DNA of 64,000 bases from Acidipila rosea (GTDB lineage: Bacteria; Acidobacteriota; Terriglobia; Terriglobales; Acidobacteriaceae), in assembly GCF_004339725.1 (NCBI RefSeq), contig NZ_SMGK01000003.1, forward strand, positions 193,380-257,379, written 5' to 3'. A model generated the notes under the pieces. The model worked only from the letters and a program-made list of their open reading frames with translations, was not told the DNA's origin and ran no database searches. Position numbers and translations under genes: made by a program. This document shows positions 1-7,308 of the stretch, piece by piece (within the stretch, counting starts at the first letter, position 1; every line of letters starts with the position of its first letter).

Positions 1-474
1 GGCTTCTGCCGCATGCGTCAGCTCGATGCGGTTCCGGCTTCGCCCATTGGCTTCAACTGGCGATTTCGTGTGCCGGATCGCGAGGCAATCGTGTTCGAGG
101 ATGGCGCCGTCGGTCGCCGGAGCTATCTGGCAGGCGCAGACTTCGGCGACTTTCTCGTATGGCGTCGCGATGATGTGCCGGCCTATCAGCTCGCGGTGGT
201 GGTGGACGACGCGGCCATGCGCATCACCGAAGTCGTGCGCGGGGCCGACCTGCTCAAGTCCACAGCGCGGCAGCTGCTCCTCTATCGCGCTCTGGACCTC
301 AGGCCGCCTGCCTGGTATCACTGCCCGCTACTCACCGACGAGCGGGGCCAGCGCCTCGCCAAGCGCCACGATGCGCTCTCCCTCCGCGCCTTGCGCGAGC
401 GGGGCATGACCCCTGAGGAGGTGCGCTCACTTTTCGTCGATGCGCCCAGCCGCTCCGCTACACTTGAGCATTGA
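1..474 (+). CDS. gluQ: Glutamyl-Q tRNA(Asp) synthetase, C-terminal part (5' end outside window)
   Basis: The frame is open from base 1, so the gene begins upstream of the window; about 157 C-terminal residues are visible. GluQ-RS is a truncated glutamyl-tRNA synthetase-like enzyme that activates glutamate and attaches it to queuosine in tRNA-Asp. The visible part carries the class I catalytic-domain features DDVPAYQLAVVVDD and TARQLLLYRALDL. The KMSKS-equivalent loop reads LAKRHDALSL, the KRHDA form typical of GluQ. There is no anticodon-binding extension, because the protein stops soon after this loop; that separates it from full-length GltX. Its TGA stop overlaps the ATG of the next gene (TGATG), which suggests translational coupling. 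Confidence 0.85.
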   Translation, partial: GFCRMRQLDAVPASPIGFNWRFRVPDREAIVFEDGAVGRRSYLAGADFGDFLVWRRDDVPAYQLAVVVDDAAMRITEVVRGADLLKSTARQLLLYRALDLRPPAWYHCPLLTDERGQRLAKRHDALSLRALRERGMTPEEVRSLFVDAPSRSATLEH

Positions 475-1631
475 TGCTCCCAATCGTCGTCGAACTCCTC
501 ACCACCCTGCTTGCGCTCGCCGGCCTCGGCTTCACTCTGGTCGCACTCTGGAGTGCCCGCTCCTGGTCGCGACAGCAGCGGGCCGTCCTGCCCTCCTATG
601 CGCCGCCGGTTAGCATCCTCAAGCCCGTCAAGGGACTCGACCACGAGATGTACGCCGCCTTCGCCAGCCATTGCGAGCAGGACTACTCCGGCGACTATGA
701 AATTCTCTTCGGAGTCAGCAGCCTGCAGGATGCAGCCGTTTCTGCGGTCAGGCAGCTGCAGCAGCAGTATCCAGAGCGCGCCATTCGCCTGATCCTCTGT
801 CCAGAGATCCTGGGCACCAACGGCAAGGTCAGCAACCTTACGCAAATGCTGCCCGAGGCCCGCTTCGATCACATCCTCGTCAATGACAGCGATATCAAGG
901 TCTCGCGCCGCTATCTCAGCCGGGTGATGGCCTGCTTTGCTACACCCCGGCAGCGCGTCGGCATGGTTACGGCTCCTTATCGCGGGCAGGCCCATGCGAC
1001 GCTCTGGTCAAAGATGGAGGCGCTGGGCATCGCCACCGATTTTTTCCCCGGCGTACTGACGGCGCTAAAGCTCGAAAAGGGCATCCGCTTCGGCCTGGGG
1101 TCCACGCTCGCCATGACGCTGGAGGCCCTCGACGCGATTGGTGGGTTTTTCCCGCTAGCCGACTCGCTCTCTGATGACTATGAGCTCGGCGCCCGCATCG
1201 CGGCGGCGGGCTATGACGTGGCTCTGTGCGCGGAGGTAGTTGAGACATGGCTGCCCCCCTACGGTTTTCGCGCCTTCGTCGATCACCAGCTTCGCTGGCT
1301 GCGCAGCATGCGCGACTCGCGCAAGGCAGGCTACGCCGGACTGATCTTCACCTTTGCGCTGCCGTGGGCGCTTCTCAACGTAGTGGCGTCAGGAGCCAGT
1401 GCCGAGAGCGTCGCACTTTTGAGCATCGTGTTGACCGCTCGCGTCTCCCTCGCGCTCGCCGTTGGCGTCGGACTGCTCGGAGATACGCAGGTGCTGCGCG
1501 ACTTCTGGATGTTGCCGCTGCGCGATCTCTGCGCCATGGTGCTGTGGGTCTGGAGCTACGCGAGTGACACGATCCTGTGGCGTGGTGAGCGCTTTACGTT
1601 GAAGAGAGGCAGGCTGATCCGCAAAGCCTGA
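474..1631 (+). CDS. hpnI: HpnI-like membrane glycosyltransferase (ceramide glucosyltransferase family)
   Basis: A 385-residue GT2/GT21-type glycosyltransferase. Family members transfer a sugar from a nucleotide donor to a lipid; HpnI adds GlcNAc to bacteriohopanetetrol in hopanoid side-chain synthesis. An N-terminal membrane helix (residues 3-25) precedes the GT-A domain with VSILKPVKG, the VNDSDI metal-binding motif, DYELG and the processive-type HQLRWLR motif; two or three hydrophobic segments follow. I chose ATG 474, which overlaps the gluQ stop, over the in-frame TTG at 471. No other hopanoid gene is in the window, so the lipid acceptor is inferred from family resemblance. The last codons form the left arm of a perfect hairpin. 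Confidence 0.75.
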   Translation: MLPIVVELLTTLLALAGLGFTLVALWSARSWSRQQRAVLPSYAPPVSILKPVKGLDHEMYAAFASHCEQDYSGDYEILFGVSSLQDAAVSAVRQLQQQYPERAIRLILCPEILGTNGKVSNLTQMLPEARFDHILVNDSDIKVSRRYLSRVMACFATPRQRVGMVTAPYRGQAHATLWSKMEALGIATDFFPGVLTALKLEKGIRFGLGSTLAMTLEALDAIGGFFPLADSLSDDYELGARIAAAGYDVALCAEVVETWLPPYGFRAFVDHQLRWLRSMRDSRKAGYAGLIFTFALPWALLNVVASGASAESVALLSIVLTARVSLALAVGVGLLGDTQVLRDFWMLPLRDLCAMVLWVWSYASDTILWRGERFTLKRGRLIRKA

Positions 1632-1644
1632 GGCGGATCAGCCT
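1611..1644. terminator. Bidirectional hairpin between convergent genes
   Basis: A perfect 12-bp inverted repeat (AGGCTGATCCGC at 1611-1622 and its complement at 1633-1644) with a 10-nt loop. It spans the stop codon of the hpnI-like gene and lies just before the end of the convergent GH30 gene. There is no strong T-run on either side, so it is a structurally clear but not classical intrinsic terminator. Confidence 0.6.
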
Positions 1645-1650
1645 TCCTCT

Positions 1651-3057
1651 TCACCAGACGTAAGTCGCCACCGCTCCAGCCGGCAGGCTTGTCGCAAACG
1701 AACGCCCATGGCTCTGAACGCGGAAGGCCTGCGGCGAAGCGCCGCTGTTAGCTACGATCAGCACGCTCTTCCCTCTGGCGGTCTTGAAAGCGACATTTTC
1801 GAGCGAGCCGGGCTCATTCGATCCCACCCGCACCGATCCCGGTCCAACAAATTTCGAGGCATGCGCCAGCGTATAGTAGGCGCGGTTGCGGCCTACCTTG
1901 TTGCCGTCGAGGGTAATGGCGCCCTGGCAGACCGGGCAGCCGCCGTTGTTGGTGTGCGGCCCATTCTGCGGATCGGCAGCCAGGTTCCACAGCAGCACAT
2001 TGCGGCTCCAGTTGCGCGTTGCGCCGATCACGATTCGAGATACGGGCCCGGCAATATTCTTGCTTGCCGTATCTCCCGAGTCGATCACCATCTGCTCGGT
2101 GAAGTAGAGGTTCTTCGCTGGAAAGGCGTCATGCACCTTGGTGAGTGCATCGATCGTGCCTTCGTAAAGATGAAACCCGGAGCCGTCGACATATTTGCTT
2201 GCGCCCGGATCCTGCAGAATGGAGAGCGGGTAGTCAGGCCGGTCGCAGTTGTGGTCATAGAGGATGATCTTTGTCTCAAGACCGGCCTTCTCAAGCGCCG
2301 GGCCAAGGTCTTCGCGGATAAAGCGGCCTTCGTCTGCCGCAGGCATGAACATGCTGGGCGTGTTCTTGGGGTTCAGCGGCTCGTTCTGCACGGTCAGGGC
2401 GTCAATCTTGATTCCCGCCTGTTTCATCCCCGTCAGGTATTTCACCCAATACTGGGCGTAGGCCGGGTAGTATTCAGGCTTGAGTTCGCCGCCCTTGGCA
2501 TTGTCGTTGGTCTTCATCCACGTTGGCGGGGACCACGGCGAGGCGAGCAGTTTCATCTTCGGATTGATGGCGAGAATCTGCTTGACCACAGGGATTACAT
2601 CGGCTTCGTCCGGCGCCAGGCTGAACTTCGCCAGCGTGGGATCGGTTTCGCCCGGGGGCAGATCGTCGTAGGAGTAAACTCGCTCGTTCATGTCCGAGGA
2701 GCCCACCGTCAGCCGCAGATAGCTTACCTCGATGCCGTTGCCCTTGGGCGCGAAGAGCTCGTGCAGGATCTTTGCCCGGCTTGCGGAGTCCATCTTCATC
2801 AGCAGCTGGGCGCTTCCGCCCGTCAGTGCGTAACCGAAGCCGTCGATGGTCTGAAACTTCTGCCCGTCCTCCACGTTGATCACCGCGCCTGCGTCGGCTG
2901 ACCGTGAGAAGTGAATCTTCGCCTGGGGCGCCAGCAATGCCGATCCGTCCGAAGTGGTGAGCCACTCCGAGACCTTTCCGGCGTGCGCGGCCCCTGGCAG
3001 CAGAGCGAAAGCAAAGGAAGCAAATGTGATCAGCGGACGAGCGAATTTAAAGTGCAC
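1651..3057 (-). CDS. Secreted glycoside hydrolase family 30 (glucosylceramidase-like)
   Basis: A 468-residue exported beta-glycosidase. Residues 1-26 form a signal peptide ending AHA. The (beta/alpha)8 barrel starts near FQTIDGFGYALTGGSA. It contains ASPWSPPTWMK, the acid/base motif TVQNEPLN (E226) and the nucleophile segment LYFTEQM (E321). The C-terminal 80 residues fit the small beta domain of GH30. Family substrates include beta-glucosyl lipids, beta-1,6-glucans and xylans; the sequence does not tell which. It converges on a glucosylceramide-synthase-type glycosyltransferase, so a lipid substrate is conceivable but unproven. Confidence 0.88.
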   Translation of the reverse strand: MHFKFARPLITFASFAFALLPGAAHAGKVSEWLTTSDGSALLAPQAKIHFSRSADAGAVINVEDGQKFQTIDGFGYALTGGSAQLLMKMDSASRAKILHELFAPKGNGIEVSYLRLTVGSSDMNERVYSYDDLPPGETDPTLAKFSLAPDEADVIPVVKQILAINPKMKLLASPWSPPTWMKTNDNAKGGELKPEYYPAYAQYWVKYLTGMKQAGIKIDALTVQNEPLNPKNTPSMFMPAADEGRFIREDLGPALEKAGLETKIILYDHNCDRPDYPLSILQDPGASKYVDGSGFHLYEGTIDALTKVHDAFPAKNLYFTEQMVIDSGDTASKNIAGPVSRIVIGATRNWSRNVLLWNLAADPQNGPHTNNGGCPVCQGAITLDGNKVGRNRAYYTLAHASKFVGPGSVRVGSNEPGSLENVAFKTARGKSVLIVANSGASPQAFRVQSHGRSFATSLPAGAVATYVW

Positions 3058-3177
3058 AGTATCTCCGGTGTTATTCGATGCATAAATGGCAAACCACTTC
3101 TGATTCTATGCGTGATAGCTTCGCGGGACGTCGCCGGGGGCCCTCCGGGGTGCGCCTGATTTATCCTCAAAGAGACC

Positions 3178-4281
3178 ATGTCGCAAGAAGCCATCCCACA
3201 ACTGGCGGCCTACAATGATGCCGCTCTGGACGCGGCCTTTGCCGCGCTTTCGCAGGAGCTTGATGCTTCCGCGCAGTCCCTCACGTCCGCCGAGGCGGTT
3301 GAGAGCTTTCGTCTGCACTGGCTGGGCCGCAAGCAGGGCCGGCTGAAGGCCATCAGCGAAGCCTGGCTCAAGTCCGCCCCGGTCGAAGCAAAGAAGCAGA
3401 TCGGCCAGCGCTTCAACCAGTTGAAGGCGGAGATTGAGCAGCGCCTCGAAAGCGCAAGCACCGGCACAGGCTCTGGCGCGCTTGACGCCGAGGCCATCGA
3501 CATCACGCTGCCCGGCACGCGCCGCGCGCTCGGCGCCGAGCATCCGCTCATCAAGACCATGCACGAGATGGTCGCCGTCTTTCAGCGGATGGGCTATTCC
3601 GTCGGCGTCGGCCCCGAGGTCGAGACAGATTATTACAACTTCGAGTCGCTCAACTTCCCGCCCGGTCACCCGGCTCGCGATACGCAGGACACCCTTGTAG
3701 TTGCCAACCAGGAGCGCAAGCCTCTGCGCGACCGCCTGCTGATGCGCACCCACACATCGCCGGTACAGATTCGCACCATGGAGCAGCAGCCCCCGCCCGT
3801 GCGCATCGTCATCCCCGGCAAGGTGCACCGCAATGATGCCGCGGACGCCACTCATTCGCCGATCTTCCATCAGATAGAGGGCCTTTGTGTCGATACGAAC
3901 ATCACCTTCTCTGACCTCAAGGGCACGCTCGATCACGCGATGAAGGAGTTCTTCGGCTCAAACGTGAAGACGCGCTTCTTTCCCTCCTTCTTTCCGTTTA
4001 CTGAGCCGAGCGCGGACGTGCAGATCTCCTGCCCCTTCTGCGGGGGCAAGGGCTGCCGCAAGTGCAAACACTCGGGCTGGATCGAGCTGCTGGGCTGCGG
4101 CATGGTGAATCCCGCGGTCTTCGGCTTTGTGCAGCAGAAGCAGCCTGCCTATGATCCGAAAAAGATCAGCGGCTTCGCCTTCGGCATGGGTGTCGATCGC
4201 ATCGCCATGATGAAGTACGGCGTCAGCGACATCGGCCAGTTCTACTCGGGAGATACGCGCTTTCTGGAGCAGTTCGCATGA
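3178..4281 (+). CDS. pheS: Phenylalanyl-tRNA synthetase alpha subunit
   Basis: The catalytic class II subunit of the (alpha-beta)2 PheRS, which charges tRNA-Phe. The 367 residues comprise an N-terminal coiled-coil arm (about 1-100) and the catalytic core: motif 2 region RTHTSPVQIRTM, GKVHRNDAADATHSPIFHQIEG, FFPSFFPFTEPSADV and motif 3 FGMGVDRIAM. A four-cysteine insertion, CPFCGGKGCRKC, precedes GWIELLGCGMVNP; E. coli PheS lacks it, though similar zinc-knuckle inserts occur in other bacterial PheS proteins. It overlaps pheT by 4 bp (ATGA), the standard operon order. Confidence 0.97.
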   Translation: MSQEAIPQLAAYNDAALDAAFAALSQELDASAQSLTSAEAVESFRLHWLGRKQGRLKAISEAWLKSAPVEAKKQIGQRFNQLKAEIEQRLESASTGTGSGALDAEAIDITLPGTRRALGAEHPLIKTMHEMVAVFQRMGYSVGVGPEVETDYYNFESLNFPPGHPARDTQDTLVVANQERKPLRDRLLMRTHTSPVQIRTMEQQPPPVRIVIPGKVHRNDAADATHSPIFHQIEGLCVDTNITFSDLKGTLDHAMKEFFGSNVKTRFFPSFFPFTEPSADVQISCPFCGGKGCRKCKHSGWIELLGCGMVNPAVFGFVQQKQPAYDPKKISGFAFGMGVDRIAMMKYGVSDIGQFYSGDTRFLEQFA

Positions 4282-6377
4282 AGATATTGACGCAGTGGCT
4301 TCGCGAATACGTGCCGGGAATCTCTGTCTCGGACAAGGAACTGGCTGACGACCTCACGCTGCGCGGCATTGCCGTAGAAGGCGTCTTTGATCTAGGCTCC
4401 CACGGCTCGCTCTTTGACATGGACATCACCACCAACCGCGTCGATGCGATGAACCACTACGGCATTGCGCGCGAGGCGGCGACGATCTACGGTCTGCAGC
4501 TGCAGCCGCTTGAGACCGCGCTGCCAGCGGGCCGACCAGGCCATATCTATCCCGTCAGCATCGAGGAGCCTGCGCTCTGCGGCCGCTTTACAGCGCGGGT
4601 GCTGCGCGGCGTCACCATTCAGCCTTCCTCGGGCGGCGTGGCCGAACGCTTTCGCCTGCTCGAGCAGAAGCTCATCTCGAACGCAGTTGATGCCACCAAC
4701 TATGTCACGCTTGCGATGGGCCATCCTACGCACGCCTTTGACCTGGACAGGCTTGAAGGCGGCATCATCCTGCGCCGCGCCCGCAAGGGTGAAAAGCTGC
4801 GGACGCTGGACGGCATCGAGCGCACGCTCGATACGGAAGACCTTGTCGTTGCCGATGAGAGACAGGCGCTCGCCCTCGCTGGCGTAATGGGCGGCTGGGA
4901 CTCGCGCGTCACCGAGGAGACGAAGAACATCCTCGTCGAAGCAGCGTGGTTCGATCCTGTCTCGATCCGCCGCAGCTCCAAGCGTCACCTTATTCACACC
5001 GATGCTTCACACCGTTTCGAGCGTGGTGCGGACTTCAACGCACTGCCGGTGGCTTCGGCGCTCGTCAGCAGGCTCATTCTCCAGGCAGGCGGCCATCAGG
5101 AAGGTGAGATGGTTGACGTCGTCATCCCTGAGGCCGCGGCGCGCACTGCACACCGCTCCAGCATTGCTTTCTCCGTCGGCGAAGCGCGGCGCATCCTTGG
5201 CGCGACGGAAGATCCGGCAGGCATTACAGCCGGGGCTGCCGAGACCATCCTGACCGGCCTCGGATGCACGCTTCAGAAGCAGGTCCAGTCCGATGAGGCC
5301 TACCAGGTCACGCTGCCCAGTTGGCGCCTCGATCTCGCAGGCGAAATCGACCTCATCGAAGAGATTGCGCGGGTCTACGGCTATAACCGCTTCAGAAATA
5401 CGCTCCCTGCTTTCGCCGGAGGGGTCGTCGAACTGCCCTGGGCCGCACGGGAAGCTGTCCTGCGCCGCACCCTGCTCGCGCTGGGCCTGAGCGAAGCCGT
5501 TTCGAGCACCTTCGTCGCAGCCGGCGATGCCGCAGCCTTTGCACCGCAGCCCGGCTCGTTTGTTCCGCTGGGTAATCCGCTCAGTGAAGAGGCCGGCGTC
5601 CTGCGGCCATCTCTCGCGCCCGGCATGCTCACGATGCTCACGCTCAACCTCAATCGCGATGTTGAGAATGCGGCACTGTTTGAGATTGGCACGGTCTTCG
5701 GAGGCAGCACCGATCGTGTCGAGGAGCGGCCCGCGCTGGCTTTCGGCATCACCGGCAGTACCGGCGCGCATGGCCCTCATCAACCCGCGCAGCCCGTCAG
5801 TTTCTATGATCTCAAGGGTGTGGTTGAAGAGCTGCTCGCGAAGTTCGCCTCCAAGCTCGTCTACTTTGACCGCTTCCCGGGGGAGTCTGGCCTCATGCCC
5901 GCATGGCTGCACCCGGGGCGTTCAGCCCGCGCAGTCGTCGATGGCGCAACCATGGGGTATTTTGGCGAACTGCATCCTGACGAAGCCCGCCGCCGCAAGC
6001 TGAAGCAGACCATCTTTGTGGGCGAGATTTATCTCGACCGCCTCTATCGTCAGGGCCTGCGCCACCCCATGGCGCGCGAGCTCTCGCGCTTCCAGCCGGT
6101 GCGCCGCGACTTCTCCTTCATCTTCCCCGAGAGCGTGCCCTATGCGCGCATCGAGCACGCCATCGCTGCTCTGGGCATTCCGGAGCTGCGCTCCTTTGCT
6201 CCCAGGGAGGTCCTCCGTGATCCGCAGGGCAAGCTGGTCCCCGTGGGCCACTACTCCCTGCTGCTTGGCGCCGTGCTCCAGTCCGCCGAGGGAACCATGC
6301 GCGAGGAGCAGCTGCAGGAGACGGCGCAGAGAATCATGACAGCGCTGCACGCTGCAGGCGGTAGCCTGCGCGGTTAG
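4278..6377 (+). CDS. pheT: Phenylalanyl-tRNA synthetase beta subunit lacking the OB-fold tRNA-binding domain
   Basis: The 699-residue beta subunit, about 100 residues shorter than the usual 790-800. The N-terminal helix (MKILTQWLREYVPG) and the segment ending LRGIAVEGVF run directly into FDMDITTNRVDAMNHYGIARE. The EMAP-II/OB-like domain that normally sits between them (roughly residues 40-150 in E. coli) is absent. Present are the B3/B4 editing domain (NAVDATNYV, MGHPTHAFD), the B5 domain (PSWRLDL, EEIARVYGYN), the catalytic-like domain and the C-terminal FDX-ACB anticodon-binding domain (FQPVRRDFSF). The frame is intact, so this is an architectural variant, not a frameshift. Confidence 0.96.
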   Translation: MKILTQWLREYVPGISVSDKELADDLTLRGIAVEGVFDLGSHGSLFDMDITTNRVDAMNHYGIAREAATIYGLQLQPLETALPAGRPGHIYPVSIEEPALCGRFTARVLRGVTIQPSSGGVAERFRLLEQKLISNAVDATNYVTLAMGHPTHAFDLDRLEGGIILRRARKGEKLRTLDGIERTLDTEDLVVADERQALALAGVMGGWDSRVTEETKNILVEAAWFDPVSIRRSSKRHLIHTDASHRFERGADFNALPVASALVSRLILQAGGHQEGEMVDVVIPEAAARTAHRSSIAFSVGEARRILGATEDPAGITAGAAETILTGLGCTLQKQVQSDEAYQVTLPSWRLDLAGEIDLIEEIARVYGYNRFRNTLPAFAGGVVELPWAAREAVLRRTLLALGLSEAVSSTFVAAGDAAAFAPQPGSFVPLGNPLSEEAGVLRPSLAPGMLTMLTLNLNRDVENAALFEIGTVFGGSTDRVEERPALAFGITGSTGAHGPHQPAQPVSFYDLKGVVEELLAKFASKLVYFDRFPGESGLMPAWLHPGRSARAVVDGATMGYFGELHPDEARRRKLKQTIFVGEIYLDRLYRQGLRHPMARELSRFQPVRRDFSFIFPESVPYARIEHAIAALGIPELRSFAPREVLRDPQGKLVPVGHYSLLLGAVLQSAEGTMREEQLQETAQRIMTALHAAGGSLRG

Positions 6378-6395
6378 CAAAAGTTTTTTTAAGCG

Positions 6396-6469
6396 GCTTG
6401 CATCTTTTGCTTTCTACTGCACCAAGAGATGCAAGCAGTTAGAGGTATGTGAACAATCCCTGTTACCTC
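6396..6469 (+). other. Two adjacent hairpins in the pheT-zapB intergenic region
   Basis: Between pheT and the zapB-like gene are 185 non-coding bases. A 10-bp perfect stem (GCTTGCATCT at 6396-6405, complement at 6427-6436) is followed by a second stem (GAGGTA at 6442-6447, TACCTC at 6464-6469) with internal AACA/TGTT pairing. There is no T-run after either, so a simple terminator for pheT is not convincing. It could be a structured RNA or a processed spacer. I could not match it to 6S RNA or a T-box. Confidence 0.35.
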
Positions 6470-6487
6470 CTGCAGGGCTTTTTGAGC

Positions 6488-6515
6488 TTTTCCTAGGCTG
6501 CGAAAGCGCTATACT
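6488..6515 (+). promoter_or_regulatory. Putative sigma-70 promoter for zapB-zapA
   Basis: A good -10 element, TATACT (6510-6515), lies 47 bases before the zapB-like start. The -35 is weak (TTTTCC at 6488-6493, 16-bp spacing). No better candidate is seen before this gene pair. Confidence 0.4.
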
Positions 6516-6562
6516 GCCGGGAGAACAGCTCGAAATTCCCCCCGAATGCTAAAGAGGTCCTG

Positions 6563-6844
6563 ATGTCCACGCTGGCTATGAATGAAGTTGAAATTTCCAT
6601 CAACGCTGATGATCTGAATGCGCTTGAGCAGCGCGTACTGCGCACTGTTGACCTGCTCAAACAAGAGCGCGAAGCACGCGCCAACGCGGAGCAGAACTCG
6701 AACACCCTGCAGCAGCTTCTCGATGAGCAGTCCGTCCAGCTTACCCAGACGCAGGAGCAACTGAGGGCGCTTGAAGGCGAGCGCGAGCATGTGCGCCAGC
6801 GTGTGGAGCGCCTACTGAAGCAACTTGATGAAATCTCTGCCTGA
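6563..6844 (+). CDS. zapB: Small coiled-coil protein, ZapB-like
   Basis: A 93-residue, strongly charged, almost entirely helical protein with heptad spacing from about residue 15 to the end (ALEQRVLRTVDLLKQ, EQLRALEGEREHVRQRVERL). ZapB proteins are small coiled coils that join the division ring through ZapA. Here zapA follows after 26 bases, which supports the call more than sequence identity does. AGAGG lies just upstream of ATG 6563; a second in-frame ATG is at 6578. It could be another coiled-coil division factor. Confidence 0.6.
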   Translation: MSTLAMNEVEISINADDLNALEQRVLRTVDLLKQEREARANAEQNSNTLQQLLDEQSVQLTQTQEQLRALEGEREHVRQRVERLLKQLDEISA

Positions 6845-6870
6845 GCAAAGACTCCGCGAAGAGGTAGCAG

Positions 6871-7218
6871 ATGAGTGAAAATTCGAATGCGTCAAACAGC
6901 TCTCCCCAGGCTGTAACTGTTGAAATTTACGATCAGACCTATCACCTGCGCGGGCATGACCCGGAGCACATCCAGCGGCTCGCCGCGCTGGTGGACTCGA
7001 AGATGCGCGCGGTAGCCCAGCATGGCACCACTGTCGATTCTCTGCGCGTAGCCGTGCTCTCTGCGCTTAACATCGCAGACGAGCTGATCGCTCTCCAGCA
7101 TCGCTATAACGCCCTCACAGGCACGGTCAAGGAGAGCCAGAGCAGTCTGCGCAACCGCGCTCATTCGCTCAGCGGCTTGCTCGACTCTGTGTTGACGGAA
7201 GAACGAAAAATCGGCTGA
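6871..7218 (+). CDS. zapA: Cell division protein ZapA
   Basis: A 115-residue ZapA, a cytoplasmic protein that bundles FtsZ filaments at the division site. The N-terminal globular part reads VTVEIYDQTYHLRGHDPEHIQRLAALVDSKM, with the family pattern I-x-x-x-x-Y-x-(I/L)-R and (E/D)-x-(I/V)-x-x-L-A. It is followed by LNIADELIALQHRY and a C-terminal helix. It lies in an operon with the zapB-like gene and ends before a strong hairpin. Confidence 0.9.
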   Translation: MSENSNASNSSPQAVTVEIYDQTYHLRGHDPEHIQRLAALVDSKMRAVAQHGTTVDSLRVAVLSALNIADELIALQHRYNALTGTVKESQSSLRNRAHSLSGLLDSVLTEERKIG

Positions 7219-7237
7219 ATCAGCTTCTACGTATCAA

Positions 7238-7283
7238 AAGGCGCTCGCTGTCACTGCCTCATGGCAGAAACAACGAGCGCCTT
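7238..7283. terminator. Nested hairpin terminator between zapA and the permease gene
   Basis: A perfect 10-bp stem (AAGGCGCTCG 7238-7247, CGAGCGCCTT 7274-7283). Its loop contains a second hairpin (CTGCC 7254-7258, GGCAG 7263-7267). On the minus strand the stem is followed by CTTTTGAT, so it fits the end of the convergent permease operon best; on the plus strand CTTATT follows. Confidence 0.75.
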
Positions 7284-7308
7284 ATTGCAGGTGCAGATCA
7301 GCAGCCGG

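Noticed and set aside
1708..2901. A 397-codon plus-strand frame opposite the GH30 gene, and similar long frames at 37247-38428, 44284-45699 and 57140-58357 (minus).
   Set aside because: All lie antisense to well-supported genes and show no signal peptides, domains or ribosome sites.
6378..6562. 6S RNA, because 6S genes often neighbour zapA.
   Set aside because: The spacer has two separate hairpins but not the long double-stranded rod with a central bubble that defines 6S RNA; its position is upstream instead of downstream of zapA.
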